DNA from: Candidatus Poribacteria bacterium
Lineage (GTDB): Bacteria; Poribacteria; WGA-4E; PCPOR2b
Direction: 5' to 3'
NCBI GenBank assembly: GCA_022822785.1
Contig: JAJEAL010000026.1
Location: forward strand, 1 to 64,000
DNA: 64,000 nucleotides
This document shows, in pieces, positions 34,163 to 43,168 of this stretch (position 1 is the stretch's first letter; each line of letters opens with the position of its first letter). Below the pieces are notes generated by a model. That model was not told the DNA's origin. It did not search any database and saw nothing but the letters and a program-made list of their open reading frames with translations. The translations under genes were made by a program, and so were the position numbers.

Positions 34163-35053
34163 ATGCAGAAGATTATACTCGATACGGATATTGGCGACGA
34201 TATTGACGATGCCCTCGCTTTGGCTTTTACAATTATGAGCGGGAAAATCGACCTTCTCGGCGTAACCACAGTCTTTAAGAATGCGGTGCAGCGTGCGGAA
34301 TTAGCGTGCTGTCTGCTAGAAGCATTAGATCGAACGGATATTCCTGTCTATGCCGGGCTTGGTAAAACCATGCTGCAATCCATCCCGGACTGGGAACAGG
34401 TGGCAGCGAGTCACCGGCCGCGCCAAATGGAGGTGTTAACGGAGAAGGGAGCCTCAATTCAACCGCAACCGGAACGCGCCGTTGATTTCATTATTGACAC
34501 AGTGATGGCAAGCGACGGAGATATTACGCTTGTGCCCGTCGGTCCCTTAACGAACATTGCGGCAGCGTTCATCTTGGAACCACGTTTAGCGCAGAAAACC
34601 AAGATTTGCATGATGGGCGGTGCGACAGATAGGGTGCGTCCGGAGTGGAACGCGCTCTGTGATCCCGAAGCGACGCGAGTTGTCTTCGGAACAGGTGTAC
34701 CAATTACGATGGTCGGGCTCGATGTCACAACGAAGTGTGTCATGAGCTACGATCAGGTCAAAGCAATCGGGGCAGTAAATCGTCCCATCAACAGAATCTG
34801 CTTTGAGCTCATCCATCTATGGGGCGGCGACAACCCCGAACCACGTCCAACCCTCCATGACCCACTAGCGGTGGCGACCCTGATCGATCCTACCCTCTGT
34901 GAGACTCGCGAGATGTGTATTGTCGGTGAAACGCAGGGAGATTACCTGCGCGGGGCGACTGTGCCGGTGGCGGGTGAGCCGAACACATCCGTTTGTGTCT
35001 CGGTGGATGCGGACCGGTTTATGGAGGGCTTTGTTACAACGTTGACTACCTAA
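34163..35053 (+). CDS. Nucleoside hydrolase
   Basis: A 296-residue inosine-uridine-preferring nucleoside N-ribohydrolase family enzyme. The Ca2+-binding N-terminal motif reads ILDTDIGDDIDDALALAF. Further marks are DITLVPVGPLTNIAAAF, MMGGATDRVRPEWNALCDPEATRVVF (ribose-binding Asn region) and LHDPLAVATLIDP, which carries the catalytic-site Asp. Nucleoside hydrolases split nucleosides into base and ribose in salvage. The ATG follows a strong CGGAGGAGAA. The gene is divergent from the isomerase gene and stands alone. Substrate preference is not evident. Confidence 0.9.
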   Translation: MQKIILDTDIGDDIDDALALAFTIMSGKIDLLGVTTVFKNAVQRAELACCLLEALDRTDIPVYAGLGKTMLQSIPDWEQVAASHRPRQMEVLTEKGASIQPQPERAVDFIIDTVMASDGDITLVPVGPLTNIAAAFILEPRLAQKTKICMMGGATDRVRPEWNALCDPEATRVVFGTGVPITMVGLDVTTKCVMSYDQVKAIGAVNRPINRICFELIHLWGGDNPEPRPTLHDPLAVATLIDPTLCETREMCIVGETQGDYLRGATVPVAGEPNTSVCVSVDADRFMEGFVTTLTT

Positions 35054-35093
35054 AACCCGAACGATGCATCAAGGGCTCGACCGTTTCAGGTTT

Positions 35094-35462
35094 TCACCGA
35101 CGCTGATTGCGTGCTTGATAAAGCAGCTCCATCAACTTTGGTACATCAGGATTATCCGGTTCTAATCGCATGACCTGCTCACCTGCAGCGATTGCTGCGT
35201 CTAGCATCCCGACATTGTAGTATGCCCAACCGAGTGCTGCATGGATAATTGCATCCTCGGGCTCCAAGCGCAACGCCTGCTGATATTGCCCGATCGCCTT
35301 GCGATACTGTTTCTGTTTCAGGTAGATATTCCCCCGCTCAAAATATGGGTTGCCGTGTGCAGTTATCCGTGGTTCCCTTGTCGGCTCGGATTGATATGTC
35401 GCCCCACAACCAATAATAAACAGAACTGTGAGCCATATTGAGCCCTTGAAATAGCGATCCAT
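35094..35462 (-). CDS. Small TPR lipoprotein
   Basis: A 122-residue predicted lipoprotein. The N-terminus MDRYFKGSIWLTVLFIIGC carries a signal peptide with a lipobox ending at Cys19. Residues about 40-115 hold two or three tetratricopeptide repeats: GNPYFERGNIYLKQKQYRKAIGQYQQAL, then AIIHAALGWAYYNVGMLDAAIAAGEQVM. The ATG at 35462 has GAGAGGTGG upstream and is preferred to a GTG at 35471. It is convergent with the nucleoside hydrolase gene. A protein-interaction role in the periplasm or at the outer membrane is likely; nothing more can be said. Confidence 0.8.
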   Translation of the reverse strand: MDRYFKGSIWLTVLFIIGCGATYQSEPTREPRITAHGNPYFERGNIYLKQKQYRKAIGQYQQALRLEPEDAIIHAALGWAYYNVGMLDAAIAAGEQVMRLEPDNPDVPKLMELLYQARNQRR

Positions 35463-35575
35463 CGTAACCACCTCTCTTTACTAGATAAGATAGCATTCTA
35501 GCTGGTTTCTGTCAATCTGAAAGCAAGTTACCGTTAGGGCTATTTATGGTGAAATTTATAATTATTTGTACACTG

Positions 35576-35597
35576 TAGGAGGGGCTTCCTAGCCCCG
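35576..35597 (+). repeat. GTAG-headed REP stem-loop
   Basis: GTAGGAG precedes a 6-bp perfect stem GGGGCT / AGCCCC with a TCCT loop. The head and layout match the other GTAG-REPs. Confidence 0.65.
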
Positions 35598-35694
35598 ATT
35601 ATACCAATACCGTTTACTTATTTTTATCATTTACCATAGTTTTCCGTTTTTTGACCGATTTTTGGGGGGTAGACGGAAGATGAACACTTACACC

Positions 35695-35716
35695 CTAGGC
35701 GGGGCATCTTGCCCGC
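35695..35716 (+). repeat. REP-like stem-loop with CTAG head
   Basis: CTAGGCG precedes a GGGCA / TGCCC stem with a TCT loop, and an outer GC pair adds to it with one bulged G. The head departs from GTAG by one base, so this may be a decayed copy. Confidence 0.5.
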
Positions 35717-35754
35717 TCAATGAATTAAATGACACTATCCGCCCGAATGTTAGC

Positions 35755-35783
35755 TTGTGTTTTCGAGAGACTTATGATATTAT
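35755..35783 (+). promoter_or_regulatory. Possible sigma-70 promoter for the ThuA gene
   Basis: TTGTGT (35755-35760) and TATTAT (35778-35783) are separated by 17 bases and lie about 60 bases upstream of the ATG at 35845. Each hexamer differs from consensus by one or two bases, so the call is moderate. Confidence 0.4.
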
Positions 35784-35844
35784 AACCTTCATTCATATCG
35801 CATTAATCGGTAATCATCTAAACCTTTCATGAGGAGAAAGCGAA

Positions 35845-36474
35845 ATGGGAAAGATTAATACACTGGTGTTTGCAGGCGGTGCCGTTCACGATTGGGCAGG
35901 GTGCAGCGAAGCGATAATTGACGCACTGTCCCAACGGGAAGAATTTGAGATTACTAAAGTCGAAGAAGACCTGGACGCCTTGGTCGCCCCAAATTTGGAT
36001 CCGTATGACCTAATCGTCTTCTACTACACCGTCGGAGAAATCTCTGACGCACAAAAGAATGGGTTGTTGAATCATATCGCCTCCGGCAAAGGCTATCTCG
36101 GCGTGCATTCCGCTGCGGATTCGTTTCGAGGCTGCCCTGAATATAGAGCAATGGTCGGCGGATATTTTGTTACCCACCCGCGCTATCGAGATTATCAGGT
36201 CAGTATCGTAGACACCGAGCATCCAATCACCGAAGGGCTCGACGAGACAGTGGTTACTGATGAGCAGTACATCCTCGACTACGATCCGCGGAACCATGTG
36301 CTCGCATCGGCACTGTGGAAAGGCGATGCGATGCCCGTCGCATGGACAAAAAACTGGGGAGACGGTCGAGTCTTCTATCTGGCATTGGGACATGATGCCA
36401 GCGCCTGTCAACATGAGATCTTTGGAACCCTGCTGCAACGGGGGGCACTCTGGGCAGGAACGCCGAGTGAATAA
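35845..36474 (+). CDS. ThuA-domain protein
   Basis: A 209-residue ThuA-family protein, shorter than the homologue at 3864-4805. Landmarks are TLVFAGGAVHDWAGCSEAIIDAL at the first strand, DPYDLIVFYYTVGEISDAQKNGLLNHIASGKGYLGVHSAADSF (the nucleophile-like elbow region with GVHSA), HPRYRDYQVSIVDTEHPITEGL and WTKNWGDGRVFYLALGHDASA. The His-rich end and the overall order fit family members that act on carbohydrate-derived ligands, although the biochemistry is not settled. A GGAGAAAG site precedes the ATG. It is 64 bases upstream of recX on the same strand. Confidence 0.85.
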   Translation: MGKINTLVFAGGAVHDWAGCSEAIIDALSQREEFEITKVEEDLDALVAPNLDPYDLIVFYYTVGEISDAQKNGLLNHIASGKGYLGVHSAADSFRGCPEYRAMVGGYFVTHPRYRDYQVSIVDTEHPITEGLDETVVTDEQYILDYDPRNHVLASALWKGDAMPVAWTKNWGDGRVFYLALGHDASACQHEIFGTLLQRGALWAGTPSE

Positions 36475-36538
36475 AGACATATAGGTTGACTTGAGCGGCC
36501 ACCTATTCAAAAAGCTGCTAGGTTGCCATGAAGGTCTG

Positions 36539-37180
36539 ATGAAAAAACGAATTACGGACATCCAAATAGATAAGGACAAACCGTCTCACCGTATCCTTTT
36601 TCTTGATGGGTTACATTTTGATAGCGTTGATGCGGGCTGCATCCCTAAATTCGGCTTGCGCGTCGGCCTAGAGATTGACGCAGAGGTGCTTCAGAAGCTA
36701 ATTCAAGCTTACGCCGGTATGCAAGCGAAAAACTACGCACTGGAACTGCTGGCCAACCAAGGGTATAGCAGAAATCAGATGAGCGGCCAACTGGCGAAAA
36801 AAGGATTTGCACCGCAGGCAATTGAGACAACCTTGGAGGACTTAGAGCAGCTCGGCTATATCAGAGATGAAGATTTCGCCCAGAAGTGGGTTGATCGCCG
36901 CCGTCGATCAAAACCGAAAGGTAAGAAGATGTTGCAGCACGAATTGCTCGATAAAAACGTCGATAGAAAGACTGTAGACCGCGTGATCGCAGAAATCAAT
37001 GATGCGGAGGAAGTACGCACAGCGCTGCAATTGGCACAAAAGCAGGCGAAGCGATACCGGTCGCTCCCACTACACGTGGCGAAACGCCGATTACACAGCT
37101 TTCTACTTCGGCGCGGATTCGACTATGAAACAATTCAAAATGTGATCGGGCAAGTACTAACCGAGGAAAATGGACAATGA
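36539..37180 (+). CDS. recX: RecX-family RecA modulator
   Basis: A 213-residue RecX-family protein, which in studied bacteria caps RecA filaments and limits their growth. The fold is three-helix-repeat type: LIQAYAGMQAKNYALELLANQGYSRNQMSGQLAKKGF, EDLEQLGYIRDEDFAQKWVDRRRRSKPKGKKMLQHELLDKNVDR, and AKRYRSLPLHVAKRRLHSFLLRRGFDYETIQNVIGQVL. The ATG at 36539 is preferred to a TTG at 36491, with AAGG upstream. The gene overlaps alaS by four bases (ATGA). In Escherichia coli recX lies next to recA and alaS; here recA is 18.6 kb away at 55774. Confidence 0.82.
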   Translation: MKKRITDIQIDKDKPSHRILFLDGLHFDSVDAGCIPKFGLRVGLEIDAEVLQKLIQAYAGMQAKNYALELLANQGYSRNQMSGQLAKKGFAPQAIETTLEDLEQLGYIRDEDFAQKWVDRRRRSKPKGKKMLQHELLDKNVDRKTVDRVIAEINDAEEVRTALQLAQKQAKRYRSLPLHVAKRRLHSFLLRRGFDYETIQNVIGQVLTEENGQ

Positions 37181-39825
37181 CATCAGATGAAATTAGATCG
37201 AATTTTCTAGAATACTTCCGGAAAAAGGGACACACCATCGTTCCAAGTGCCCCGTTAATACCTGCGGACGACCCGACCTTACTGTTTACAAACGCTGGGA
37301 TGAATCAGTTTAAGGATGTGTTTCTCGGGACCGGACGCCGCGAATACACACGGGCTGCGGATACCCAAAAGGTGCTGCGCGTTAGTGGAAAACATAACGA
37401 TTTGGAAGAGGTCGGTTATTCCCCAGGACACCACACCTTTTTCGAAATGTTGGGGAATTGGTCGTTCGGGGATTACTACAAACCGGAAGCAATTGCTTAC
37501 GCATGGGAATTAATTACAGAAATTTGGAAAGTTCCCAAAGAGCTGCTCTGGGCAACAGTTCATGACACCGACGATGAGGCTGAAAAACTGTGGCTTGAAG
37601 AAACCGATATTCCACTTGAGCGTATCCGCCGATTTGACAAGGATAATTTCTGGGAAATGGGCGATACAGGTCCCTGCGGCCCATGCTCCGAGCTTTTCGT
37701 CGATCTCGGCCCTGAGATGGATCCGGCGTCAGTTGACGACCCTGATACAGGGCCCAATGTCAGCGAGCGATTTCGAGAGGTATGGAATCTGGTGTTTATT
37801 CAATACAACCGAGATACGAAGGGAGAACTCCATCCTTTACCCGAGAAACATGTCGATACCGGCATGGGCTTCGAGCGAATTGTTGCCATCTTACAAAACG
37901 TCGATTCCAACTACAAGACTGATGTGTTTGTGCCGATTCTCGACGAAATTTCTAACCTTACCAACCGAGACTACTTTGACGACGAGCGCGGTGTGCCGCA
38001 TCGTGTCATCGCAGATCATATTCGATGTCTTACGTTTGCCATCGGCGATGGCGTCATGCCATCTAACGAAGGGCGAGGCTATGTCATCCGCCGTATCCTA
38101 CGCCGCGCTGTCCTATACGGCAAAAGGTTAGGTATGGAAGAACCGTTCATCTATAACCTTGTGGATAAAGTGATTGATCGACTCGGCCCTGTTTTTCCCG
38201 ATGTGCTGCCCCGTCACGATTTCATTAAACGGATCATTCAAGGTGAGGAAGGACGATTCCATCAGACCCTTGATCGTGGGCTAGAAATTCTCCGCGGTTC
38301 GCTTGATGAACTAGAAGCACAGCATCAATCTACGCTGTCCGGAGATCGCGCTTTTGAATTGTATGACACCTTTGGATTCCCGCTAGACCTAACACAGATG
38401 CTCGCGCGCGAACGCAACTTTGCCGTTGATGAGGAGGGGTTTGCCGCAAGTATGTCTCAGCAGCGCGAACGCAGCCGCGCAGACTGGAAAGCCGCCGGCG
38501 GTGGAGACACAGGAGAAGCAATCTACGCAGACCTCCTCAAAGAATATGAGACCACCACGTTTTTGGGTTATGACCGCTCCACCGCAGAAGCTGAAGTTAT
38601 CGCTCTCATCCGAGGTGATGAACTAGCATCCAGCGCCCATGAAGGCGAAGAAATCTCCGTCCTCCTGAATCAGACACCGTTTTACGGAGACTCCGGCGGT
38701 CAAGTCGGTGATATTGGTGTTATCGCAAGTCAAAATGCGAAACTAAAAGTTATTGATACTGTAAAACCTGTGCCAGATCTGTTCGTTCATAGATGTGAGG
38801 TGATCGAAGGGGAAATTACACCCCAGACACAGGTGGAAGCGCAGATTGATGGAGAACGTCGTCACCACATCGCTGTTAGTCATACGGCAACGCACATCCT
38901 CCATCACGCCTTACGCACTGTCCTCGGTACGCACGTCGGCCAAGCTGGATCGCTTGTTGAGTCAGGTAGGTTGCGCTTCGATTTTACCCATTATGAAGCT
39001 GTCAGTCCAAGCCATCTACAAGAAATAGAAGCCGATATCAACGATAGGGTAAGATTGAACAACGCTGTTGAAACCGAATATCTTCCACTGCAGGAGGCAA
39101 AAGACCGTGGTGCGCTTGCCTTTTTCGGTGAAAAATATGGTGAAATTGTGCGCTTCGTCCAGGTTGGTGATTACAGCAAGGAATTATGTGGTGGAACGCA
39201 TGTGCAGGCTGCCGGCGAAATCGGGCTGGTGAAGATAACCAGTGAAAGCAGCATCGCTGCTGGCGTGCGTCGGATTGAGGCGTTGACCGGAGCCGGCGCT
39301 TATCAACACATCTGCTCAGAAGATGAGGCGCTTACTGCTATAGCGAACCTGCTCAACACCGCAAAACAGTCGGCCCCTGAACGCATCAGGGCACTGCTGC
39401 AAACCAATCGGGAGCTAGAAAGACAGATTAACACGCTTCAATCGCAGATGGCTCAATCACAGGTTGTGGATTTGATGAATAGTGCTGTTACTGTTGACGG
39501 TTTTCGCGTCATTGCGACTGTCCTCGAAAACACCGATCGGAACGGACTGCGACAACTGGTTGATGATTTGAAAAATCGTATCGAGACAGGTGTTGTTGTG
39601 CTAGCTTCCGCGACAGGCAATGATGTTGCCTTTGTTGCCGGAGTAACTTCGGATCTTGTGAAAACACGTGACTTACAAGCTGGCAAGATTATCCAAGCCG
39701 TGACTCGTCTTGCCGATGGTCGAGGCGGCGGACGCCCAGAGCTTGCTCAAGGAGGCGGCAAAAACCCAAGCAAGATGAAAGAAGCAATTGATGCTGTCGC
39801 GCAAATTGTGGCAGATCAAGCTTAA
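37177..39825 (+). CDS. alaS: Alanyl-tRNA synthetase
   Basis: A full-length 882-residue alanyl-tRNA synthetase. The N-terminal catalytic core begins TSDEIRSNFLEYFRKKGHTIVPSAPLIP, with FTNAGMNQFKDVFLG, GYSPGHHTFFEMLGNWSFGDYYK and GDTGPCGPCSE (class II aaRS motifs). The editing domain carries HTATHILHHALRTVLG and the CGGTHV metal-binding motif. A C-terminal C-Ala region contains GRGGGRPELAQGGGKNP. The length and domain order are normal. It overlaps recX by four bases and is followed 56 bases on by a membrane coiled-coil gene. No frameshift is seen. Confidence 0.97.
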   Translation: MTSDEIRSNFLEYFRKKGHTIVPSAPLIPADDPTLLFTNAGMNQFKDVFLGTGRREYTRAADTQKVLRVSGKHNDLEEVGYSPGHHTFFEMLGNWSFGDYYKPEAIAYAWELITEIWKVPKELLWATVHDTDDEAEKLWLEETDIPLERIRRFDKDNFWEMGDTGPCGPCSELFVDLGPEMDPASVDDPDTGPNVSERFREVWNLVFIQYNRDTKGELHPLPEKHVDTGMGFERIVAILQNVDSNYKTDVFVPILDEISNLTNRDYFDDERGVPHRVIADHIRCLTFAIGDGVMPSNEGRGYVIRRILRRAVLYGKRLGMEEPFIYNLVDKVIDRLGPVFPDVLPRHDFIKRIIQGEEGRFHQTLDRGLEILRGSLDELEAQHQSTLSGDRAFELYDTFGFPLDLTQMLARERNFAVDEEGFAASMSQQRERSRADWKAAGGGDTGEAIYADLLKEYETTTFLGYDRSTAEAEVIALIRGDELASSAHEGEEISVLLNQTPFYGDSGGQVGDIGVIASQNAKLKVIDTVKPVPDLFVHRCEVIEGEITPQTQVEAQIDGERRHHIAVSHTATHILHHALRTVLGTHVGQAGSLVESGRLRFDFTHYEAVSPSHLQEIEADINDRVRLNNAVETEYLPLQEAKDRGALAFFGEKYGEIVRFVQVGDYSKELCGGTHVQAAGEIGLVKITSESSIAAGVRRIEALTGAGAYQHICSEDEALTAIANLLNTAKQSAPERIRALLQTNRELERQINTLQSQMAQSQVVDLMNSAVTVDGFRVIATVLENTDRNGLRQLVDDLKNRIETGVVVLASATGNDVAFVAGVTSDLVKTRDLQAGKIIQAVTRLADGRGGGRPELAQGGGKNPSKMKEAIDAVAQIVADQA

Positions 39826-39881
39826 ATATTGACTGGAACTCCCGTCGGATTGGAGGGAAATAACGCCGTAAGGAATAAAAT

Positions 39882-40451
39882 ATGGATACTTTGCTTAATA
39901 ATACCAATGCTTCGCTTTACTGGCAGATTCCTTTAGGTTTACTGCTGTTAGTGCTCGCTGCCTTTCTTATATTCTTGGCAGTCCGGATTGGGAAAACCCT
40001 AAAATTGGTGGATAGCCTGCTTGACAAAAGTGTCCCAAACCTACTCAAGGCAACTGAGCATCTCGTAGGTGTGCATCAAGATTTGAGCACTTTGCTCACA
40101 TCTCTAGATGGAACCGTTGGAGAATTGAATCAGCAACTTCCTCAGCTACTTGAGAATATCACCGCTATTACCGCTTCCATTCAACAAATCAGCGAATCAG
40201 AGATTCAGCCCACAACACATAATATTCAGCAAATAACGGAAACTGTAAACCAAAACATTGCGAAAATTGATGAATTAGTTGATACTGTTACAAATTTTTC
40301 AGAAACCACAATCACGCACGCCGAATACTATCGCGATCAACTTTCCGCCCGCATCACTGATGTTGTTAGCGCATGGAGTGCACTTAAGGCGAGTTGGAAG
40401 ATATTCAGCGGGCCCGAAAATCGCACACATCGGCGCGAAGAAAATGAGTAA
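39882..40451 (+). CDS. Membrane-anchored coiled-coil protein (DUF948-like)
   Basis: A 189-residue protein with one N-terminal membrane segment (WQIPLGLLLLVLAAFLIFLAVRIG, about residues 14-37) and a long predicted helical tail: KLVDSLLDKSVPNLLKATEHLVGVHQDLSTLLTSLDGTVGELNQQLPQLLENI. This order matches DUF948-type proteins that stand beside YtxH proteins, and a YtxH gene follows at 40603. AAGGA precedes the ATG at 39882. Both are probably part of a small envelope-associated unit after alaS. Function unknown. Confidence 0.7.
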   Translation: MDTLLNNTNASLYWQIPLGLLLLVLAAFLIFLAVRIGKTLKLVDSLLDKSVPNLLKATEHLVGVHQDLSTLLTSLDGTVGELNQQLPQLLENITAITASIQQISESEIQPTTHNIQQITETVNQNIAKIDELVDTVTNFSETTITHAEYYRDQLSARITDVVSAWSALKASWKIFSGPENRTHRREENE

Positions 40452-40518
40452 ATCCGGGTTCTAAACATCTGCTCAGAAATTTGGTGTATCGCGGAACCTA
40501 TCTCATACGTTTGCTTTA

Positions 40519-40547
40519 TTGGCAAACTATTATTAAAAAAATATTAG
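40519..40547 (+). promoter_or_regulatory. Possible sigma-70 promoter for the YtxH gene
   Basis: TTGGCA (40519-40524) and TATTAG (40542-40547) are 17 bases apart, about 55 bases before the ATG at 40603. Consensus match is partial and the call is moderate. Confidence 0.4.
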
Positions 40548-40602
40548 AAAGAGGCGTAAAGGTACGCCTAATAACTTAACAATGTTTAAGGAGGATATTC
40601 AA

Positions 40603-40977
40603 ATGGATGGCGAAAAACAAGGTAATGGGGGGTTAGGGATACTTTTGGCGTTTTTTGTCGGAGGCATAATCGGCTCACTTCTCGGCTTACTCTTTGCCCC
40701 TATGACTGGCAGAGAAACACGAGAAAGGATTCGTGATGCTTCGACAGATGTCAAAGAACGGACCATCAATACCGCACAGCGAGCAAGAGAAGCAACCAGC
40801 GAAACGGTGACCGATTTGGTCGACAAAGGTCGATCGCGAGTCGATGAGGCAACGGAGGGGGTAAAAGCTGCTGTTGAAGCGGGGAAAACTGCTTTCGTTG
40901 AAAAGAAATCGGAACTAGCCAGCGTCCTTTCCCGTGATAAAGAAGATGATCCCGCCGCTGATGAATCCTCTAGCTAA
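40603..40977 (+). CDS. YtxH-domain protein
   Basis: A 124-residue YtxH/general stress-type protein. It has one N-terminal membrane segment with the typical LLAFFVGGIIGSLLGLLFAPMTGRETRERIRD pattern, followed by a charged helical tail with repeated AxEGVKxAVEAGKxAF units. The ATG at 40603 follows AAGGAGG at good spacing; an earlier ATG at 40582 lacks one. In Firmicutes such genes respond to envelope stress. It is followed by a terminator-like hairpin at 41044-41082. Confidence 0.85.
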   Translation: MDGEKQGNGGLGILLAFFVGGIIGSLLGLLFAPMTGRETRERIRDASTDVKERTINTAQRAREATSETVTDLVDKGRSRVDEATEGVKAAVEAGKTAFVEKKSELASVLSRDKEDDPAADESSS

Positions 40978-41043
40978 AATCGATACATCGCGTAGAAATA
41001 GGGACACCTCTGAAATCTATCGCTACACAGTTGTCCCTCCCAC

Positions 41044-41082
41044 AGAAGCCACAGGTGTAAACACCAGATGCCTGTGGCTTCT
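41044..41082 (+). terminator. Rho-independent-type terminator
   Basis: A 12-bp perfect stem AGAAGCCACAGG / CCTGTGGCTTCT encloses a 15-base loop and is followed by a short TTAT run. It lies after the YtxH gene and 20 bases before larB, so it should separate the two units. The weak T-run leaves a regulatory leader of larB as an alternative. Confidence 0.6.
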
Positions 41083-41102
41083 TTATCTGGAGCACGCCCT
41101 AA

Positions 41103-41858
41103 ATGAATCTTGACAAATTACGTGAGCTGTTGGAGGAAGTCAAACGCGGTGAAGTAGGCGTTGATGCAGCAGTTCAATCTCTGCGTCGTCTACCGTTTGA
41201 AGACCTCGGATTTTCCAAAGTTGACCACCATCGACAGTTACGCACAGGTTTCCCGGAAGTAATCTTTTGCCAAGGAAAAACGGTCAATCAGGTAAAGGAG
41301 ATTAGCAAACGCATTCTCGCCGCCGGTCAGCTTCTGCTTGCGACCCGCGCCACACCAGAAATTTACGACGCCCTCGCCTCCCTTGATCCAGCTGCGCGCT
41401 TCAATGAGCTCGGACGCACTATTACGATTGGTGAACCGTCCGGCGAACTGCACGATGGTATCTTAGTCGTTTCCGCTGGCACCTCCGACATTCCTGTTGC
41501 TGAAGAAGCCGTAGAAACCGCTCAGATAATGGGCAACCGTGTGGAACGCTTGTATGATGTCGGCGTTGCCGGCTTGCATCGACTCCTCAATAACCATGAA
41601 AAGCTAATGCAAGCCCGGGTTGTAGTCGTGGTAGCAGGCATGGAAGGCGCACTAGCGAGTGTTGTCGGCGGACTGGTAGATAAGCCCGTTGTCGCAGTGC
41701 CAACAAGTATCGGCTACGGTGCAAGTTTCGGAGGCGTAGCAGCGTTGTTGAGCATGCTAAACAGTTGTGCATCAGGCGTAACTGCTGTTAACATTGACAA
41801 CGGATTTGGCGGGGGCTATAGCGCGTCACTCATTAATCAACTGCACGTTTCTAAATAA
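41103..41858 (+). CDS. larB: Nickel-pincer cofactor biosynthesis protein LarB
   Basis: A 251-residue LarB-like carboxylase that carboxylates and hydrolyses nicotinic acid adenine dinucleotide in synthesis of the nickel-pincer nucleotide cofactor. It has an N-terminal helical segment [55 protein letters not shown] followed by an AIR-carboxylase-like domain: [89 protein letters not shown]. The partners larC and larE are not in the window. The gene is alone and convergent with the glycosyltransferase gene. Confidence 0.92.
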   Translation: MNLDKLRELLEEVKRGEVGVDAAVQSLRRLPFEDLGFSKVDHHRQLRTGFPEVIFCQGKTVNQVKEISKRILAAGQLLLATRATPEIYDALASLDPAARFNELGRTITIGEPSGELHDGILVVSAGTSDIPVAEEAVETAQIMGNRVERLYDVGVAGLHRLLNNHEKLMQARVVVVVAGMEGALASVVGGLVDKPVVAVPTSIGYGASFGGVAALLSMLNSCASGVTAVNIDNGFGGGYSASLINQLHVSK

Positions 41859-41880
41859 AAACCGAGAGGCACTGTTTCAA

Positions 41881-43080
41881 TTAGGTACGACCTAACTCGC
41901 CCAATACCTGCTCTTCCCCATCTGCATTGGTTAGGTACTTTTCACATGCTTTCAGGACCCTGTCAACCGGTATTGTATGCATACAGGGCGAAGTCCCGTC
42001 AGAAAACGCCCTGCACCCATACTCAAAGCCGAGGTTAAGGCATGGGCTGCACGGTAAATCTACACCAAGAATTGTGTGATCCCGTCCCCACGGTCCCCAC
42101 TGCAGTGGGTTTGTCGGACCATGTAGAGCAAGGACCGGTGTACCGGTAGCAGCAGCGAGGTGCATGGGTCCACAGTTCCCACAAATGACCAGATCCGCGC
42201 TGCGAAATAATGCTGCTAGCTGATTAATCTGGGTCCTTCCCGCTGCAACAGCAGAAATAGATTGGGCTTGTGAGGCAATAGATTGTGAGAGCTCGACCTC
42301 TGACGGCGCCCCCGTCAAGATAATCTGTGCCTGATACCTTTCGGCTAGCGCATCGATAAGTCCCACAATTCTATCTTGGGGCCAGCGCCGTCTCGGTTCA
42401 TCGCGCCGGCCGGCTTCCGGATGAATGGCAATCACCGGTCTGTCCGGATCTATACCCATTTCATCGAAGAATCCCTTCGCCCAGTCCCAATCTCCTTCCG
42501 TCAACCACACCTCTAGCCCCGTTTCCACAGGTGGACAGTCCAATCGTCTTGCTATCTTCAGAAAATTGACGACCTCGTGTTGACCCGGCACATGCTCGAC
42601 GATATCCGTAAAAAGATAGTGGCGATGTTGCCGTCGTGACCGAAATCCAACCCTTCTCGGTGCGCCGCTCCCGTAAGCGATTAATGGACTGAACCGCACC
42701 CAATGTTCAAAGTCAATTGCCCAATCAAACCGCAGACGACGTAAATTGATGATAAATCCAATCAGCTGTCGAGGTGATTTCATCATCTCCTCTAAGCGGC
42801 ACGGAAGGTACTCGTCAATATATGGGCAGCCTTCAAGATATTGTAGGTTAATCGACGACGCAACCATCGCCAGATGTGCGTTCGGAAAGCGCCTTCGAAT
42901 TGCCCGGATAGTTGGAACTGTTAAGATTGTATCTCCAATCGCGGACAGTTGGATCAGGAGAATCCGTCGCGGGGTATGCCACCGTCGTAAGACCTCACCA
43001 GATTGAAACCCACCGAGAAGTAGACACAACAGGCTACCAATGTAACGATCTAAAATCTTTTGTAATATGTTTGGGTGCAT
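41881..43080 (-). CDS. Glycosyltransferase family 9 (heptosyltransferase-like)
   Basis: A 399-residue GT9 protein, the family of ADP-heptose:LPS heptosyltransferases. Marks are RRILLIQLSAIGDTILTVPTIRAIRRRFPNA at the N-terminus, AIHPEAGRRDEPRRRWPQDRIVGLIDAL, ADLVICGNCGPMHLAAATGTPVLALHGPTNPLQWGPWG (nucleotide-sugar site) and a Cys-rich PCSPCLNLGFEYGCR end near the C-terminus. It would transfer a heptose-type sugar to an envelope glycolipid at the inner-membrane face, implying an LPS-like core. The start at 43080 has GGAG upstream. It appears monocistronic; a decayed gene fragment lies across its start region on the other strand. Confidence 0.85.
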   Translation of the reverse strand: MHPNILQKILDRYIGSLLCLLLGGFQSGEVLRRWHTPRRILLIQLSAIGDTILTVPTIRAIRRRFPNAHLAMVASSINLQYLEGCPYIDEYLPCRLEEMMKSPRQLIGFIINLRRLRFDWAIDFEHWVRFSPLIAYGSGAPRRVGFRSRRQHRHYLFTDIVEHVPGQHEVVNFLKIARRLDCPPVETGLEVWLTEGDWDWAKGFFDEMGIDPDRPVIAIHPEAGRRDEPRRRWPQDRIVGLIDALAERYQAQIILTGAPSEVELSQSIASQAQSISAVAAGRTQINQLAALFRSADLVICGNCGPMHLAAATGTPVLALHGPTNPLQWGPWGRDHTILGVDLPCSPCLNLGFEYGCRAFSDGTSPCMHTIPVDRVLKACEKYLTNADGEEQVLGELGRT

Positions 43081-43168
43081 GGGTCTCACTCCGAGCTTTT
43101 GCACCAGTCGGGGCTGCAGGCTTAGGTTATCTAAACCGTTTTGGGCATTAACAAGCTCTGTTTCGCAG

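Larger units (their letters stand above)
35463..35844. other. Intergenic region with two stem-loops and a promoter-like site
   Basis: A 382-base spacer before the ThuA gene at 35845. It contains the GTAG stem-loop at 35576-35597, a CTAG-headed relative at 35695-35716 and a possible promoter at 35755-35783. It is otherwise AT-rich, with no coding signal. Confidence 0.55.

Noticed and set aside
36010-36579. Minus-strand reading frame of 189 residues over the ThuA gene
   Set aside because: It overlaps a well-supported gene antisense, has no ribosome-binding site and no recognisable domain.
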